Source: Acidobacteriota bacterium (lineage in GTDB: Bacteria > Acidobacteriota > Terriglobia > 20CM-2-55-15). From it: 64,000 nucleotides of DNA. Numbering within the stretch: the first letter of the stretch is position 1; every line of letters starts with the position of its first letter. The notes beneath the pieces were generated by a model. It saw only the letters and a program-made list of their open reading frames with translations. It did not search any database and was not told where the DNA came from. The position numbers and the translations under genes are program-made. Positions 8,606 through 17,084 of the stretch are shown in pieces. The stretch lies in contig JAJEEE010000056.1 in assembly GCA_022821145.1 (NCBI GenBank), positions 1 through 64,000 on the forward strand, written 5' to 3'.

Positions 8606-9643
8606 ATGAGCGGCCGTATTGCCTTGTTCGCGGGTGTGGCGGGTGTCGCCGTCCTTGCATCGGCGTGTCTTGTCCCCGCCGCGCACGCCCAGTCGGCCAC
8701 CGAGCCGGACACGCCGTTGACGCCCTGGGGCGACCCGGACCTGCAGGGCGTCTGGGCGAGCGACTCGGCCACGCCGCTGGAACGTCCCGCGGCGCTCGAA
8801 GGCCGCGCGACTCTGACGGATGAGGAAGTGGCGTTGCTGGAACGGCGGGCGGGGGAGCTCTTCAACGGCGAGACCGACGCCGCGTTCGGAGACAGCGTGT
8901 TCAACGCCGTCTTCAACGAGGCCACGGACTTCACCTCCACGGACACGACCGGCAACTACACCCAGTTCTGGCTGATCGATCGCTGGTTCGAGAACCGCAC
9001 GTCGTTGATCGTGGACCCGCCCGACGGCCGGATCCCACCGCTGACGCCCGAGGCCGAGGCCCGGCAGGAGGCCCAGCGCGCCCAACGCGCCGCCGAGCGC
9101 GCGGCCTCGCCGTTGCCCCGCGGGCCCGAGGACTTCGCCGCGGGCCTCCGCTGCACGGGCGGCCGCGTGCCCATGACCGGACGCGGCTACAACAGCAACT
9201 ACCAGATCGTGCAGGCGCCGGGATACGTCGTCATCAACATGGAGATGATGCACGACGCCCGGATCATTCCCCTCGACGGGCGGCCGCACGGTCCATCCCA
9301 CATCCGCTCCTACGTCGGCGACTCGCGCGGGCGTTGGGAGGGCGGCGCCCTGGTCGTCGAGACCACGAACTTGAGAGCCGGAGGGCGCGCGACCGGCGCG
9401 TCCACGGGCGAGAACCTGCGCCTGATCGAACGGTTCTCCCGTGTCGGGGCCGAATCGCTCCGGTACGAGTTCACCGTCGACGATCCCACGACCTGGACGC
9501 AACCCTGGACGGCGGTGATCTTCATGAGGCCGGCGCCGGGCACGGGTCTGATGTACGAGTTCGCGTGTCACGAGGGCAACTACGCTCTCGAATACGCTCT
9601 CCGTGGCGCGCGCATGCAGGAAGCGGAAGCGGGTTCGAACTAG
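8606..9643 (+). CDS. Secreted protein of the W-x-G-x-x-L-V-V family, unknown function
   Basis: 345 residues. The ATG at 8606 is chosen because GGGAGG is 8 bases upstream and it begins a signal peptide (ALFAGVAGVAVLASACLVPAAHA). The mature part starts with PLTPWGDPDLQGVW, a motif of this family, has an Ala/Arg/Glu-rich helix near 150-175 (EAEARQEAQRAQRAAERAA), then the core YVGDSRGRWEGGALVVETTN and LRYEFTVDDPTTWTQPW. It is longer than the paralogue at 4012-4812 owing to the N-terminal insertion. Its stop overlaps the GTG start of the next gene by one base. No enzymatic role is known to me. Confidence 0.78.
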   Translation: MSGRIALFAGVAGVAVLASACLVPAAHAQSATEPDTPLTPWGDPDLQGVWASDSATPLERPAALEGRATLTDEEVALLERRAGELFNGETDAAFGDSVFNAVFNEATDFTSTDTTGNYTQFWLIDRWFENRTSLIVDPPDGRIPPLTPEAEARQEAQRAQRAAERAASPLPRGPEDFAAGLRCTGGRVPMTGRGYNSNYQIVQAPGYVVINMEMMHDARIIPLDGRPHGPSHIRSYVGDSRGRWEGGALVVETTNLRAGGRATGASTGENLRLIERFSRVGAESLRYEFTVDDPTTWTQPWTAVIFMRPAPGTGLMYEFACHEGNYALEYALRGARMQEAEAGSN

Positions 9644-10560
9644 TGCGGCGACCGTCGACGATCGCGATCGGGGTTGCCGCGATGGCCCTGGGCTGTTGGG
9701 CCGCCGCCGCGGCCCAGGACTTCAACGCTCCCCGCCTGGAGGGTACGCCGTATCCGGACCTGAACGGGATCTGGCAAACCCTGAACACGGCGCACTGGGA
9801 CCTGGAAGCCCACGTGGCGCGGCCGGGTCTGGCGACCGAGCCCGGCCCGGACGGGGACGTGCCGGCGGCGGCCGTCCTGGCGCTCGGGGCGATCGGGGGC
9901 GTTCCCGGCGGGGCCGGTGTCGTCGACGGCGGGCCCATCCCGTACCAGGAATGGGCCCTGGCCCGGAAGCAAGAGAACTTCGAGAACGCCCTGGCGCGCG
10001 ACCCGGAGGTGAAGTGCTTCCTGCCGGGGGTCCCGCGCGCCACGTACATGCCCTATCCCATGCAGATCGTCCAGAGCACGGACCGGATCCTGCTCGTCTA
10101 CGAGTACGCGTCGGCGAACCGCACGATCTACATGAACGACGTGGGTCCGGCCCCGGCGCCCTCCTGGATGGGGCACTCCGTCGGCCGCTGGGAAGGCGAC
10201 ACGCTGGTGGTCGAGGTGACCGACCAGCGCGCGGAAACGTGGCTCGACCGGGCCGGGAACTTCCATAGCGGGGCGTTGCGCGTGACGGAGCGGTACACGC
10301 CCCTCGGCCCCGACCATATCCAGTACGAAGCGACGATCGACGACCCGGAGGTCTTCACCCGCCCCTGGACGATCCGCATGCCCCTGTATCGCCGCGTGGA
10401 GCCCGACGCGCAACTGACCGAGTACCGCTGCGTGGAGTTCGTCGAGGAACTCCTGTACGGTCACCTGCGGAGCGAGCCACTGATCCGGCGTTGGGAGGGA
10501 GACTTCGGAACCCTTGGCGGAAACGTCGTCATCGACGTCACGCGCTCCCCGGACCCCTGA
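9643..10560 (+). CDS. Secreted protein of the same family, unknown function
   Basis: 305 residues from a GTG that shares its G with the preceding TAG stop (coupled translation). The signal peptide is TIAIGVAAMALGCWAAAAA, cut near QDF. The core is CFLPGVPRATYMPYPMQIV, GHSVGRWEGDTLVVEV, HSGALRVTERYTP and YEATIDDPEVFTRPWTI. The order of motifs matches the 4012-4812 protein more closely than its immediate neighbour does. It is the last gene before a 770-base repeat region. Periplasmic or extracellular; function unknown. Confidence 0.75.
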   Translation: MRRPSTIAIGVAAMALGCWAAAAAQDFNAPRLEGTPYPDLNGIWQTLNTAHWDLEAHVARPGLATEPGPDGDVPAAAVLALGAIGGVPGGAGVVDGGPIPYQEWALARKQENFENALARDPEVKCFLPGVPRATYMPYPMQIVQSTDRILLVYEYASANRTIYMNDVGPAPAPSWMGHSVGRWEGDTLVVEVTDQRAETWLDRAGNFHSGALRVTERYTPLGPDHIQYEATIDDPEVFTRPWTIRMPLYRRVEPDAQLTEYRCVEFVEELLYGHLRSEPLIRRWEGDFGTLGGNVVIDVTRSPDP

Positions 10561-10615
10561 GCCGGACGCGTCACGGGCGCCGCCGGATGGATATGGGCGG
10601 ATGACCGGGGCGATG

Positions 10616-11290
10616 GTGCGTGAGCCTTGGGCACGAAGCACCGGGGGTTCGGTCGAGGGAACCTTCTCGCGTCTGCCTCAAAGGGTACCCGCGGCGTCAG
10701 TTCAAGAAAACCATTCGTCGGGACAGGCCGCACGTCGGGGGTTACGGGGCGTGGCGGCGGAGGTTTCCTGGCGGGAGGGAAGAGATTACTTTCTTGGGCT
10801 AACGCCTCGCCGTCCGGCTCGTTGTTCAGTCGCGGCGAGGAACGCCGCGACTACACCGGGGAGAAGAACTAGACGGCAGTGCGTGATCCTTGGGCGCCTG
10901 GGGCACGAAGCACCGGAGGTTCGGCCAAGTGAACCTTCTTGCGTCTGCCCCAAGGGTACCCGCGGCGTTCCTCGCCGCGGGTGGACAACGCGGCGCCAGC
11001 CGCGGCGTCAGTTCAAGAAAACGATTCGTCGGGACAGGCCGCACGTCGGGGGTTACGGGGCGTGTCGGCCGAGCCTTCCCCGGGCGAGGGAAGAGATTAT
11101 TTTCTTGGGCTAACGCCTCGCCGTCCGGCTCGTTGTTCAGTCGCGGCGAGGAACGCCGCGACTACACCGGGGAGAAGGCCGGGACCGCGGTGCGTGATCC
11201 TTGGGCGCATGAAGCCACGGAGCATGATCTTGTATTCGATTCATCTCTCCGACCCCCCCCCGCGGCGTCAGTTCAAGAAAACAGACCCGC
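10616..11290. repeat. Long degenerate tandem repeat, three units, intergenic
   Basis: The 770 bases between 10560 and 11330 hold no credible gene. Units begin with GTGCGTGA at 10616, 10879 and 11190. The first two are 263 and 311 bases and very similar; the third is truncated, keeping both ends but losing the middle. A shared anchor, GCGGCGTCAGTTCAAGAAAA, is at 10691, 11002 and 11262. Each full unit contains a perfect 7-bp hairpin CGCGGCG-AGGAA-CGCCGCG (10831-10849 and 11142-11160). Unit 2 has an extra block of about 40 bases (about 10967-11006) carrying an inverted copy of that hairpin arm. Long overlapping reading frames exist here on both strands, but they follow the repeat and lack start signals, so they are not called as genes. 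Confidence 0.85.
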
Positions 11291-11329
11291 TGACAACGAC
11301 GCCATGAACTTTCCCGACGCTACAGCCCC

Positions 11330-12739
11330 CTAGATGAACCCCAGCATCGGGCCGACGATGGGGAGCAGGATCGTCATCATGATCACCCACAGGATGCTCA
11401 GGACGATGCCCGGCCCCAGCATGTCGAGCATCTTGTAGTAACCCTTCCCGTAAGTCAGCAGCGGCACGGCGTCGATGGGCAGCAGGAACGCGCACGACGC
11501 GGTGAACGCCACCGGCAGCGCGTAGAGCGCGGGGTTGACGCCCGTATTCTGGGCCAGGATCGTCAGCGGCGGGATCAGCACGGTGACGATGACCGGGTTG
11601 ATCGGCAGCACCAGGTGGATCAGCACCGTGAACGTGCTGATCAGCGCGATGACCGCCATGGGGGTCCAGTCGGCGATGCCGCCCAGCGACGAGTCCACCA
11701 GCCACTGGGCCAGCCCCGTCCCCACCGACGCATTGCCCAGCGAGGTGACGCCGCCCACCAGCAGCAGGGCTTCCCAGCCGGTTCCGGCCTGGGCCTGCTT
11801 CCAGTTCAGGATGCCGATGCCCGGCAGGAACAGGGCCACCGCGCCGGCGATGCCCACGACGTAGACGTCGAACATCGTATACCAGGTGCTGAGGATCCAC
11901 AGCGTCACCATGATCGCGAGGATAAGCAGCACCTTGGTCTCGGCTCCGCTCATCGGACCGGCCGCCGCCCGCTCGGCGCGGATCTCGTCCGCGCCGCCGA
12001 TCGTGGCGACCTCCGGCTTGTAGAAGCGGGCGATGATGAAGGCCGCCAGCGGCAGCAGGACGATGACCATGGGCATGCCGATCGCCATCCACTCGAGGAA
12101 CCGCACCTCGATCCCGCCGAACTGCCGGAGCTGGTCCAGGCCCAGCAGGTTGATGGAGCTGCCGGCCGGCGTGCCGACGCCGCCGATCAGCGCCCCGATC
12201 GGTATGCCGATCATCAGCGCCTTGGCGAACGCGGAGCCCGGCTTCAGCTCCATCTTCTCGATGATGCCCAGTCCGATGGCCATGAAGATGGCGCACGCCG
12301 GCACGTCGGACATGATCAGCGACATGATGCCGGTGCCGATGACGAACACCCAGATGACGCGCGTGCTGTCGGTGCCCGCGAGACTCAGCAGCCACAGGGC
12401 GAACCGCCGCGCCAGGCCCGTCGTCGTCACGGCCTGGGCGATGACGAACATCACCAGGACGAAGAAGAACACCGGCGTGACCCAGGCGGTGAACGCCTCG
12501 CGGATGTTGGCGGTGATCCCCATCAGAGGCTGGAGCATCAGGACCAGCACCGACGTGATCGCGATCGGTATGGCCTCGGTCACGAACAGGATCAGCGCCA
12601 CGGCGAACAGGGCCGCCATGCGCTGGCCTTCGACCGACAGGCCGTCCGGCGTCGGCAGCGCCATGATCAGGAGCGCCGCGGCGATGGAGGCGACAATGCC
12701 CCAGAGCGCGCGCCGGTTCATGGAAGAGGGGTCAGCCAT
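11330..12739 (-). CDS. DASS (SLC13) family anion:sodium symporter
   Basis: 469 residues, almost entirely hydrophobic, with about 11-12 membrane segments. Motifs include PIAITSVLVLMLQPLMG near the N-terminus, SDVPACAIFMAIGLG, a GGVGTPAGSSINLLG loop typical of the substrate/sodium site, and LPINPVIVTVLIPP. The family moves di- and tricarboxylates, sulfate or related anions across the inner membrane with sodium. It is the last gene of the aromatic meta-cleavage operon and overlaps the oxidoreductase upstream by 8 bases. An aromatic acid or a ring-cleavage carboxylate is the likely substrate; that is inference from position. The start follows GGAGG. Confidence 0.85.
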   Translation of the reverse strand: MADPSSMNRRALWGIVASIAAALLIMALPTPDGLSVEGQRMAALFAVALILFVTEAIPIAITSVLVLMLQPLMGITANIREAFTAWVTPVFFFVLVMFVIAQAVTTTGLARRFALWLLSLAGTDSTRVIWVFVIGTGIMSLIMSDVPACAIFMAIGLGIIEKMELKPGSAFAKALMIGIPIGALIGGVGTPAGSSINLLGLDQLRQFGGIEVRFLEWMAIGMPMVIVLLPLAAFIIARFYKPEVATIGGADEIRAERAAAGPMSGAETKVLLILAIMVTLWILSTWYTMFDVYVVGIAGAVALFLPGIGILNWKQAQAGTGWEALLLVGGVTSLGNASVGTGLAQWLVDSSLGGIADWTPMAVIALISTFTVLIHLVLPINPVIVTVLIPPLTILAQNTGVNPALYALPVAFTASCAFLLPIDAVPLLTYGKGYYKMLDMLGPGIVLSILWVIMMTILLPIVGPMLGFI

Positions 12740-13655
12740 CGTTTGAGTCCTCCGTTGCCGGCGCCCGCGCCGACAGCGATTCGATCGCCGCCGCGATGGC
12801 CCGGTAGTCCTCGGGGGGATCGCCGTTGAACCAGTCTCGAATGCCCAGGCGCGCGCACCGGTCCTGGACCCGTGCGGCGGCTGCCGCCATGGTCGGCTCG
12901 ATTCCGATCGCGTCCAACATGCGCGCCGCCTCGTCCATCTCCCGCGCGCGCCGCTCCCCGTGGATCGCCACGCGGCGGCTCATGTAGCCGGCCATCCGGG
13001 GCCAGTCCACGCCGGGGAAGCTCTCTTCCAACGATGCGAAGACCCGCTCGCCGGCGTCGAAGCGGCCGGCCGCAAGCGCCGACTCGACGATCAGGGCCTC
13101 CAGGCCCTTTATGACGATGCTGCGGCACAGCTTCACCGCGGCAGCCGCCCCCACCCTACCCGAAACCACGTCCATCCGCATCCCAAAAGACGCGAGCGCG
13201 TCGACCAGTTCGCCGGCGTCGGGCCCGGCCAGCAGGATCGGGGCGCGATGCCCGCGCCCCGGGGCCGGCGCCATGATCGCGCCTTCGACGAAGCGCGCCC
13301 CGGCGCCGGTGACGACGGCCTCGACCTCGCGCTTGGCGTCGGGGGACACCGAGTTCAGGTCGGCGTAGAGATGGCCGGCGTCCAGGAAGGGCGCGCATTG
13401 CCGGGCGGCCGCGGCCGCCTGGTCGGCGGTGACCAGCGAAAGGAGCACATGGCCGGCTTCGGCCAGCGACGCGGGCGAATCCACGAGCGGCACGCCGCTT
13501 TCGGCCGCATGCCGTCGGATGCGTTCTCCGAGCGCTGGGTGTTTCGCGTTCAGGTCGTAGGCCGCGATGGATTCGAGCCCGGCTTCCTTCAGGCCCCGTC
13601 CGATGTGGAAACCGGCTTCGCCGAAACCGATGACGCCGACCGATGGCGGGCTCAC
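12732..13655 (-). CDS. NAD(P)-binding 6-phosphogluconate dehydrogenase-like oxidoreductase (DUF1932 type)
   Basis: 307 residues from a GTG preceded by GGGAAGG. The N-terminal Rossmann fold has GVIGFGEAGFHIGRGL, then VLLSLVTADQA and LYADLNSVSPDAKREV, placing it in the 6PGDH/hydroxyisobutyrate dehydrogenase superfamily. The C-terminal helical half (KLCRSIVIKGLEALIVESALAA) resembles DUF1932. It lies between the ring-cleavage dioxygenase (11-base gap) and the transporter (8-base overlap). It may reduce or oxidise a ring-cleavage intermediate; the reaction is not known. Confidence 0.8.
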   Translation of the reverse strand: MSPPSVGVIGFGEAGFHIGRGLKEAGLESIAAYDLNAKHPALGERIRRHAAESGVPLVDSPASLAEAGHVLLSLVTADQAAAAARQCAPFLDAGHLYADLNSVSPDAKREVEAVVTGAGARFVEGAIMAPAPGRGHRAPILLAGPDAGELVDALASFGMRMDVVSGRVGAAAAVKLCRSIVIKGLEALIVESALAAGRFDAGERVFASLEESFPGVDWPRMAGYMSRRVAIHGERRAREMDEAARMLDAIGIEPTMAAAAARVQDRCARLGIRDWFNGDPPEDYRAIAAAIESLSARAPATEDSNDG

Positions 13656-13666
13656 GCGCCTTCCCG

Positions 13667-14815
13667 TCAGTTCGTCGCGGCCCGGCGCCGGTGGTCTCCG
13701 TATATGACGTGCAAGGTCATCAGGGCCTGCAGGGGGTGTACGCCTTCCTTGACCAGCGGGGCGCAGTAGTCGCTGACCGTGCCGGCGTTCTTCACGTCGA
13801 TCAACGCGCGGGCCGCGGTGCGTTCCGCCTCGGTCAGCTTCCACTCCGAGGCCACGCCTTCGAAGTCCTCGATCAGCGCCGCGCGCATGTCGCGGCGGGT
13901 CCGGGCCTGGAAAAGCAGCTTGTTCAGCTTGAAGGCCTCCTCGGGCGGGTGCACGTAGAACTCGAACCCGGTGTCTGGAAACGCGTACCGGTCGGGCCAG
14001 TCGCCGGTCCGCTTCTTCTCGACCTCGGGCAGGAACTGCATCATCGCGTGCCCGTGATGCCACGTCGGCGTGTACTGGAGCAGCCGCCCGTGCCGGGCGC
14101 CGATGGCGCCGAACATCATCGACCACGTCAGCAGCTCCGTGTTGCCCGTGGCGTCCAACTGCTCCACGCTCATGTCCAGCAGCGCCTCGACGTTGCCGTC
14201 CTCGAGCTGCCCGATCATCCAGTAGTCGAAGTCGAACTCGGGTTGCGGATAGCGCTCCGTGCCGGGATAGTGCGACATGCCGCCGCTGGCCAGGATGGCC
14301 CAGCGTTCCGGCCGCGACTCCATCAGCTCGGCGATCTTGCGCCCCACCGCCGCGCAGCGCCGCGTGCTCGGCAGCGGCGGCATGTAGACGTTGGTGTGGA
14401 TGGGGACGATCGGGATGTCCCGCTTCTCGAGCAGGAACTCCATGGGCACGGCGAAGGTGTGGCCCAGCATCGCGTCCTCGGAGTACGAGATGTCGAAGTC
14501 CGCGCGGACCAGGCCTTCGAGCAGGTGGTTCGCCACGCCGTGGTGGATGGGCCAGTCGTACTCGCGGCCCGCGAACTCCGCCTGCGCGCTGGCGCCGGCG
14601 ATCATCGCGAACGTCGGGACGCAGGTCTGCGAGAACGTTTCCAGGTGGTCGCTGCCCAGGAACAGCAGGACGTCGGGCCGGGTCTCGTCCAGCAGCCGCC
14701 CCAGTTGACCCATCGCGGCGATCGACGCGTCCAGTTGCGCCGGATCCTCGTCGGGCGGGCGTGACAGGAGTTGGGGCGCGTGGCAGCTTGCCATCGCGGC
14801 TACGATTTCACCCAT
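13667..14815 (-). CDS. Extradiol ring-cleavage dioxygenase, fused LigB-LigA (gallate / protocatechuate 4,5-dioxygenase type)
   Basis: 382 residues. The LigB-like catalytic domain spans about 1-280: His12 (SCHAPQ), His57 (GSDHLETF), the probable catalytic His182 (SGGMSHYPG) and an acidic ligand probably near Glu227. A C-terminal LigA-like helical domain spans about 285-375 (AFKLNKLLFQARTRRDMRA...GVHPLQALMTLHVI). Fusion in this order is the layout of gallate dioxygenases such as DesB, though this protein is somewhat shorter than the roughly 420 residues I recall for them. The iron(II) enzyme would open gallate or protocatechuate beside the ring hydroxyls in the cytosol. GAGGAG precedes the ATG. 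It is the second gene of the operon, 17 bases after the aldolase. Gallate versus protocatechuate preference cannot be decided from the sequence. Confidence 0.85.
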   Translation of the reverse strand: MGEIVAAMASCHAPQLLSRPPDEDPAQLDASIAAMGQLGRLLDETRPDVLLFLGSDHLETFSQTCVPTFAMIAGASAQAEFAGREYDWPIHHGVANHLLEGLVRADFDISYSEDAMLGHTFAVPMEFLLEKRDIPIVPIHTNVYMPPLPSTRRCAAVGRKIAELMESRPERWAILASGGMSHYPGTERYPQPEFDFDYWMIGQLEDGNVEALLDMSVEQLDATGNTELLTWSMMFGAIGARHGRLLQYTPTWHHGHAMMQFLPEVEKKRTGDWPDRYAFPDTGFEFYVHPPEEAFKLNKLLFQARTRRDMRAALIEDFEGVASEWKLTEAERTAARALIDVKNAGTVSDYCAPLVKEGVHPLQALMTLHVIYGDHRRRAATN

Positions 14816-14832
14816 GTCGGCGGCTCCTCGCT

Positions 14833-15510
14833 CTACTTCTCGAATTCCACGCCCAGGCGGATCAGCTTGTCGCGCAGGCCGTCCATGTCCAGCCCGAGCT
14901 CTCCTGCCTTCAAGCGGGCGCGCTTCGTCTCTTCCTTGTCGATCCGTGCCTGGGCCGCTTCGGCCACCGCCCCGACGTCCTCGCGCGCCACGACGCACAC
15001 GCCGTCGGCGTCCCCGATGACGGCGTCGCCGGGCCGGACGCGCGCGCCGGCGCAGACGACGTCTATGTTGACCGAGCCGGGCGTCTCCTTGACCGTGCCC
15101 TTCGAGTGGACGGCCCGCGACCAGACGGGGAACGCCATCTCGGTCAGGTCGCGGGTGTCGCGCACGCCGGCGTCGATGACGAGTCCCCGAACGCCGTGCG
15201 CCCGGCACGACTCGGCCAGCAGGTCGCCGAAGTATCCGTCGGTGCAGTCGGCGCTGACGGCGACCACCAGGACGTCGCCGGGCCGGACCGTGTCCAGGGC
15301 GGCGTGGATCATCATGTTGTCGCCGGGATGGGCCAGGACCGTCACGGCCGTGCCCGCCGCCTGCGCCGACGGATAGATGGGCCGCATGTAGGGATGCATC
15401 AGGCCCGTGCGCCCCTGGGCCTCGTGGACCGTGGCCACGCCGTAGGCGCCCAGCCGCTCCACGGCGGCCGCGTCCGCGCGCTCGAAGTTGTATACGACTC
15501 TGTGTTTCAA
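14833..15510 (-). CDS. ligK: 4-carboxy-4-hydroxy-2-oxoadipate aldolase (LigK/RraA-like)
   Basis: 225 residues from a TTG start with GAGGT 7 bases upstream; this start gives the family's normal length, and upstream in-frame codons look non-coding. The RraA-like fold has TVHEAQGRTGLMHPYMRPIY, HPGDNMMIHAAL, GLVIDAGVRDTRDL (the Arg-Asp pair typical of the Mg-dependent aldolases) and GDAVIGDADGVCVV. It splits 4-carboxy-4-hydroxy-2-oxoadipate into pyruvate and oxaloacetate, the last step of gallate and protocatechuate 4,5-cleavage. First gene of the operon. Confidence 0.88.
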   Translation of the reverse strand: MKHRVVYNFERADAAAVERLGAYGVATVHEAQGRTGLMHPYMRPIYPSAQAAGTAVTVLAHPGDNMMIHAALDTVRPGDVLVVAVSADCTDGYFGDLLAESCRAHGVRGLVIDAGVRDTRDLTEMAFPVWSRAVHSKGTVKETPGSVNIDVVCAGARVRPGDAVIGDADGVCVVAREDVGAVAEAAQARIDKEETKRARLKAGELGLDMDGLRDKLIRLGVEFEK

Positions 15511-15565
15511 TGCCCGACCTCTGATCCGGTTCCGTGCGCGGGAGCCGCGACCGAGCCGGGCAGTA

Positions 15566-15594
15566 ATGATAAGGGGGCGGGCGGCTCGGTACAA
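15566..15594 (-). promoter_or_regulatory. Promoter of the aromatic meta-cleavage operon
   Basis: On the minus strand, TTGTAC (15594-15589) and TATCAT (15571-15566) are exactly 17 bases apart. Transcription should begin near 15559, about 49 bases before the TTG start of the aldolase. The MITE ends only 12 bases upstream of this promoter. Confidence 0.6.
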
Positions 15595-15606
15595 GGCCGT
15601 GTCCCG

Positions 15607-15772
15607 CTAGGAGCCTGTGGTGAAACCCCGCGTCGCACCGAGACCGGTGAGGCGCCCGTCCCGCAAGGCGCGAGGAGGGAGCATATTCCCGATATGTGAC
15701 CAACGAGCAACGCAGTCCGGACGGGATGCGTCGCCGGTCGAATGCAGCAGGGGTTTCACCACAGGCTCCTAG
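15607..15772. mobile_element. 166-bp MITE-like element with 23-bp perfect terminal inverted repeats
   Basis: Positions 15607-15629 and 15750-15772 are perfect inverted repeats (CTAGGAGCCTGTGGTGAAAC..., 23 bp). The outer CTAG, or the TA inside it, could be a target-site duplication, as for IS630-type transposons that duplicate TA. The 120-base core has no reading frame of note. The right end supplies the TAG stop of the neighbouring AlbA_2 gene and the left end sits just upstream of the aldolase promoter. Confidence 0.8.
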
Positions 15773-16971
15773 GCCAGCAGGCGCAGGGTGAAGCGTTCAC
15801 CCTCCTCGATCAACTCCGGCTCCGTGCCGTTGTGCTTCCGCATCCCCGCGACGATCTTGCGTGGAATGCCCATCCCCATGTGCTCCAGGTAGCCGTAGTC
15901 GTACATGACGTCCTTGAGGAGCTGGTTCCGGTATGCCCGCGTGCCGGCGCGCATCCGGTCCGGCGTGATCCCGTTCGGAAGCCGGCCCGGCGAGACGATC
16001 TCCAGCCGGTCGCCGTAGAGGGCCAGCTCGACGTCGGTTCCCGTCAGCAGGTAGTCGCGGTGAATCAGCGCGTTCACGATCCCTTCGCGGAGCGCTTCCG
16101 CGGGATAGGCGGGTCTCTCCACGCGCCGTCCGCCTTCGAGCTTGACGGTTCCCGGCGCGTTGCGGCGCACGAACTCCAGCGCCTTTTCGACCAGGCCGTT
16201 CTCGACGATCTCGCCGTCCGCGCCGAGCAGGGGCGTCATCGGACCGCGCAGAGTCTTCCGCTCGCGCGCGGCGTAGTCCTTTTCCGTTCCCAGAAAAGCG
16301 GCGGCGTCGATGCCGGCGTGAGGAAGAAAGCGGTTCGGCGTCTTGCCGAACAGCAGCATGCCTCCGACGCTGACACCCTCTTCGGTCATGATCTCGGTGT
16401 TGACCAGGAGTGTTTTCCAGCCGGCTTCGTCGTCGTCGTTGCGCACGTCCTGCCCCCGGACGCGGCCGAAGTAGTCCCGAAGCCGCCGACGGTCCAAGTC
16501 CGTCGTGTCGGCGCCGGAAACGGGCCCGAGCTCCGCGCGGATGGCGCCGCGCTGCTGGAACAGCCGCCGCAGTTCCTCCGGAGAGGTTTCCCGGCTCTGG
16601 GTGCCGACCCGGATGTAGTACCGGTTCCCGTGCTGGCGCCACAGGCTGTGCACGTCGAATCCGCGCGTCACTCGGACAAGGGCCACGTCCCGTCCCGCCT
16701 CCACGTCCCGAACCACTTCGTAGAACGGGATGATCGCCGGCCGGATCTTGTCGCGGCATGTTGTCATGACCCATTCTTCCAGGCCGTCGCGGGTGATGCC
16801 CCTCACGCCGCCGTCGTCTTCAACGCCGAGAAGAACGATCCCGCCATCCAGGTTCGAGAGCGCCACCAGCTCCTTGGCCAGTTCGTGGTTCTGGATCGCG
16901 TCGCGCTTGAACTCGACCCCGGAGCTTTCGCCGTTGCGGATGATTTCCAGCAGCCTGGTCCGTGTCGTCAT
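15769..16971 (-). CDS. AlbA_2 (Schlafen-like) domain protein with C-terminal ATPase-like region
   Basis: 400 residues. The N-terminal AlbA_2 domain (about 5-120) has ESSGVEFKRDAI, LAKELVALSNLDGGIVLLGVEDDG and RYYIRVGTQSRETSPEELRRLF. The middle is less conserved. The C-terminal part (about 285-395) has PAEALREGIVNALIHRDY and LEIVSPGRLPNG, as in HATPase_c_4-type regulators of this family. Such proteins are often called transcriptional regulators, and some sit in defence regions; the true role is uncertain. The stop codon TAG lies in the MITE terminal repeat, so the last residues may have been changed by insertion. Single gene. Confidence 0.8.
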   Translation of the reverse strand: MTTRTRLLEIIRNGESSGVEFKRDAIQNHELAKELVALSNLDGGIVLLGVEDDGGVRGITRDGLEEWVMTTCRDKIRPAIIPFYEVVRDVEAGRDVALVRVTRGFDVHSLWRQHGNRYYIRVGTQSRETSPEELRRLFQQRGAIRAELGPVSGADTTDLDRRRLRDYFGRVRGQDVRNDDDEAGWKTLLVNTEIMTEEGVSVGGMLLFGKTPNRFLPHAGIDAAAFLGTEKDYAARERKTLRGPMTPLLGADGEIVENGLVEKALEFVRRNAPGTVKLEGGRRVERPAYPAEALREGIVNALIHRDYLLTGTDVELALYGDRLEIVSPGRLPNGITPDRMRAGTRAYRNQLLKDVMYDYGYLEHMGMGIPRKIVAGMRKHNGTEPELIEEGERFTLRLLA

Positions 16972-17084
16972 GCCTGGGAACCCATGATCGGTACGCCGCG
17001 AGTTTCCATGGTACCCGGTCCCGCCCCCATTTGGTCTTTCCCCGCGCGGTATGTCACTATTCGGGACCCCGAACGGTTCTGACC

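Noticed and set aside
10514-11113. Plus-strand frame of 199 codons across the repeat region
   Set aside because: Its sequence repeats with the DNA units, frames shift between units, and no ribosome site or family is seen.
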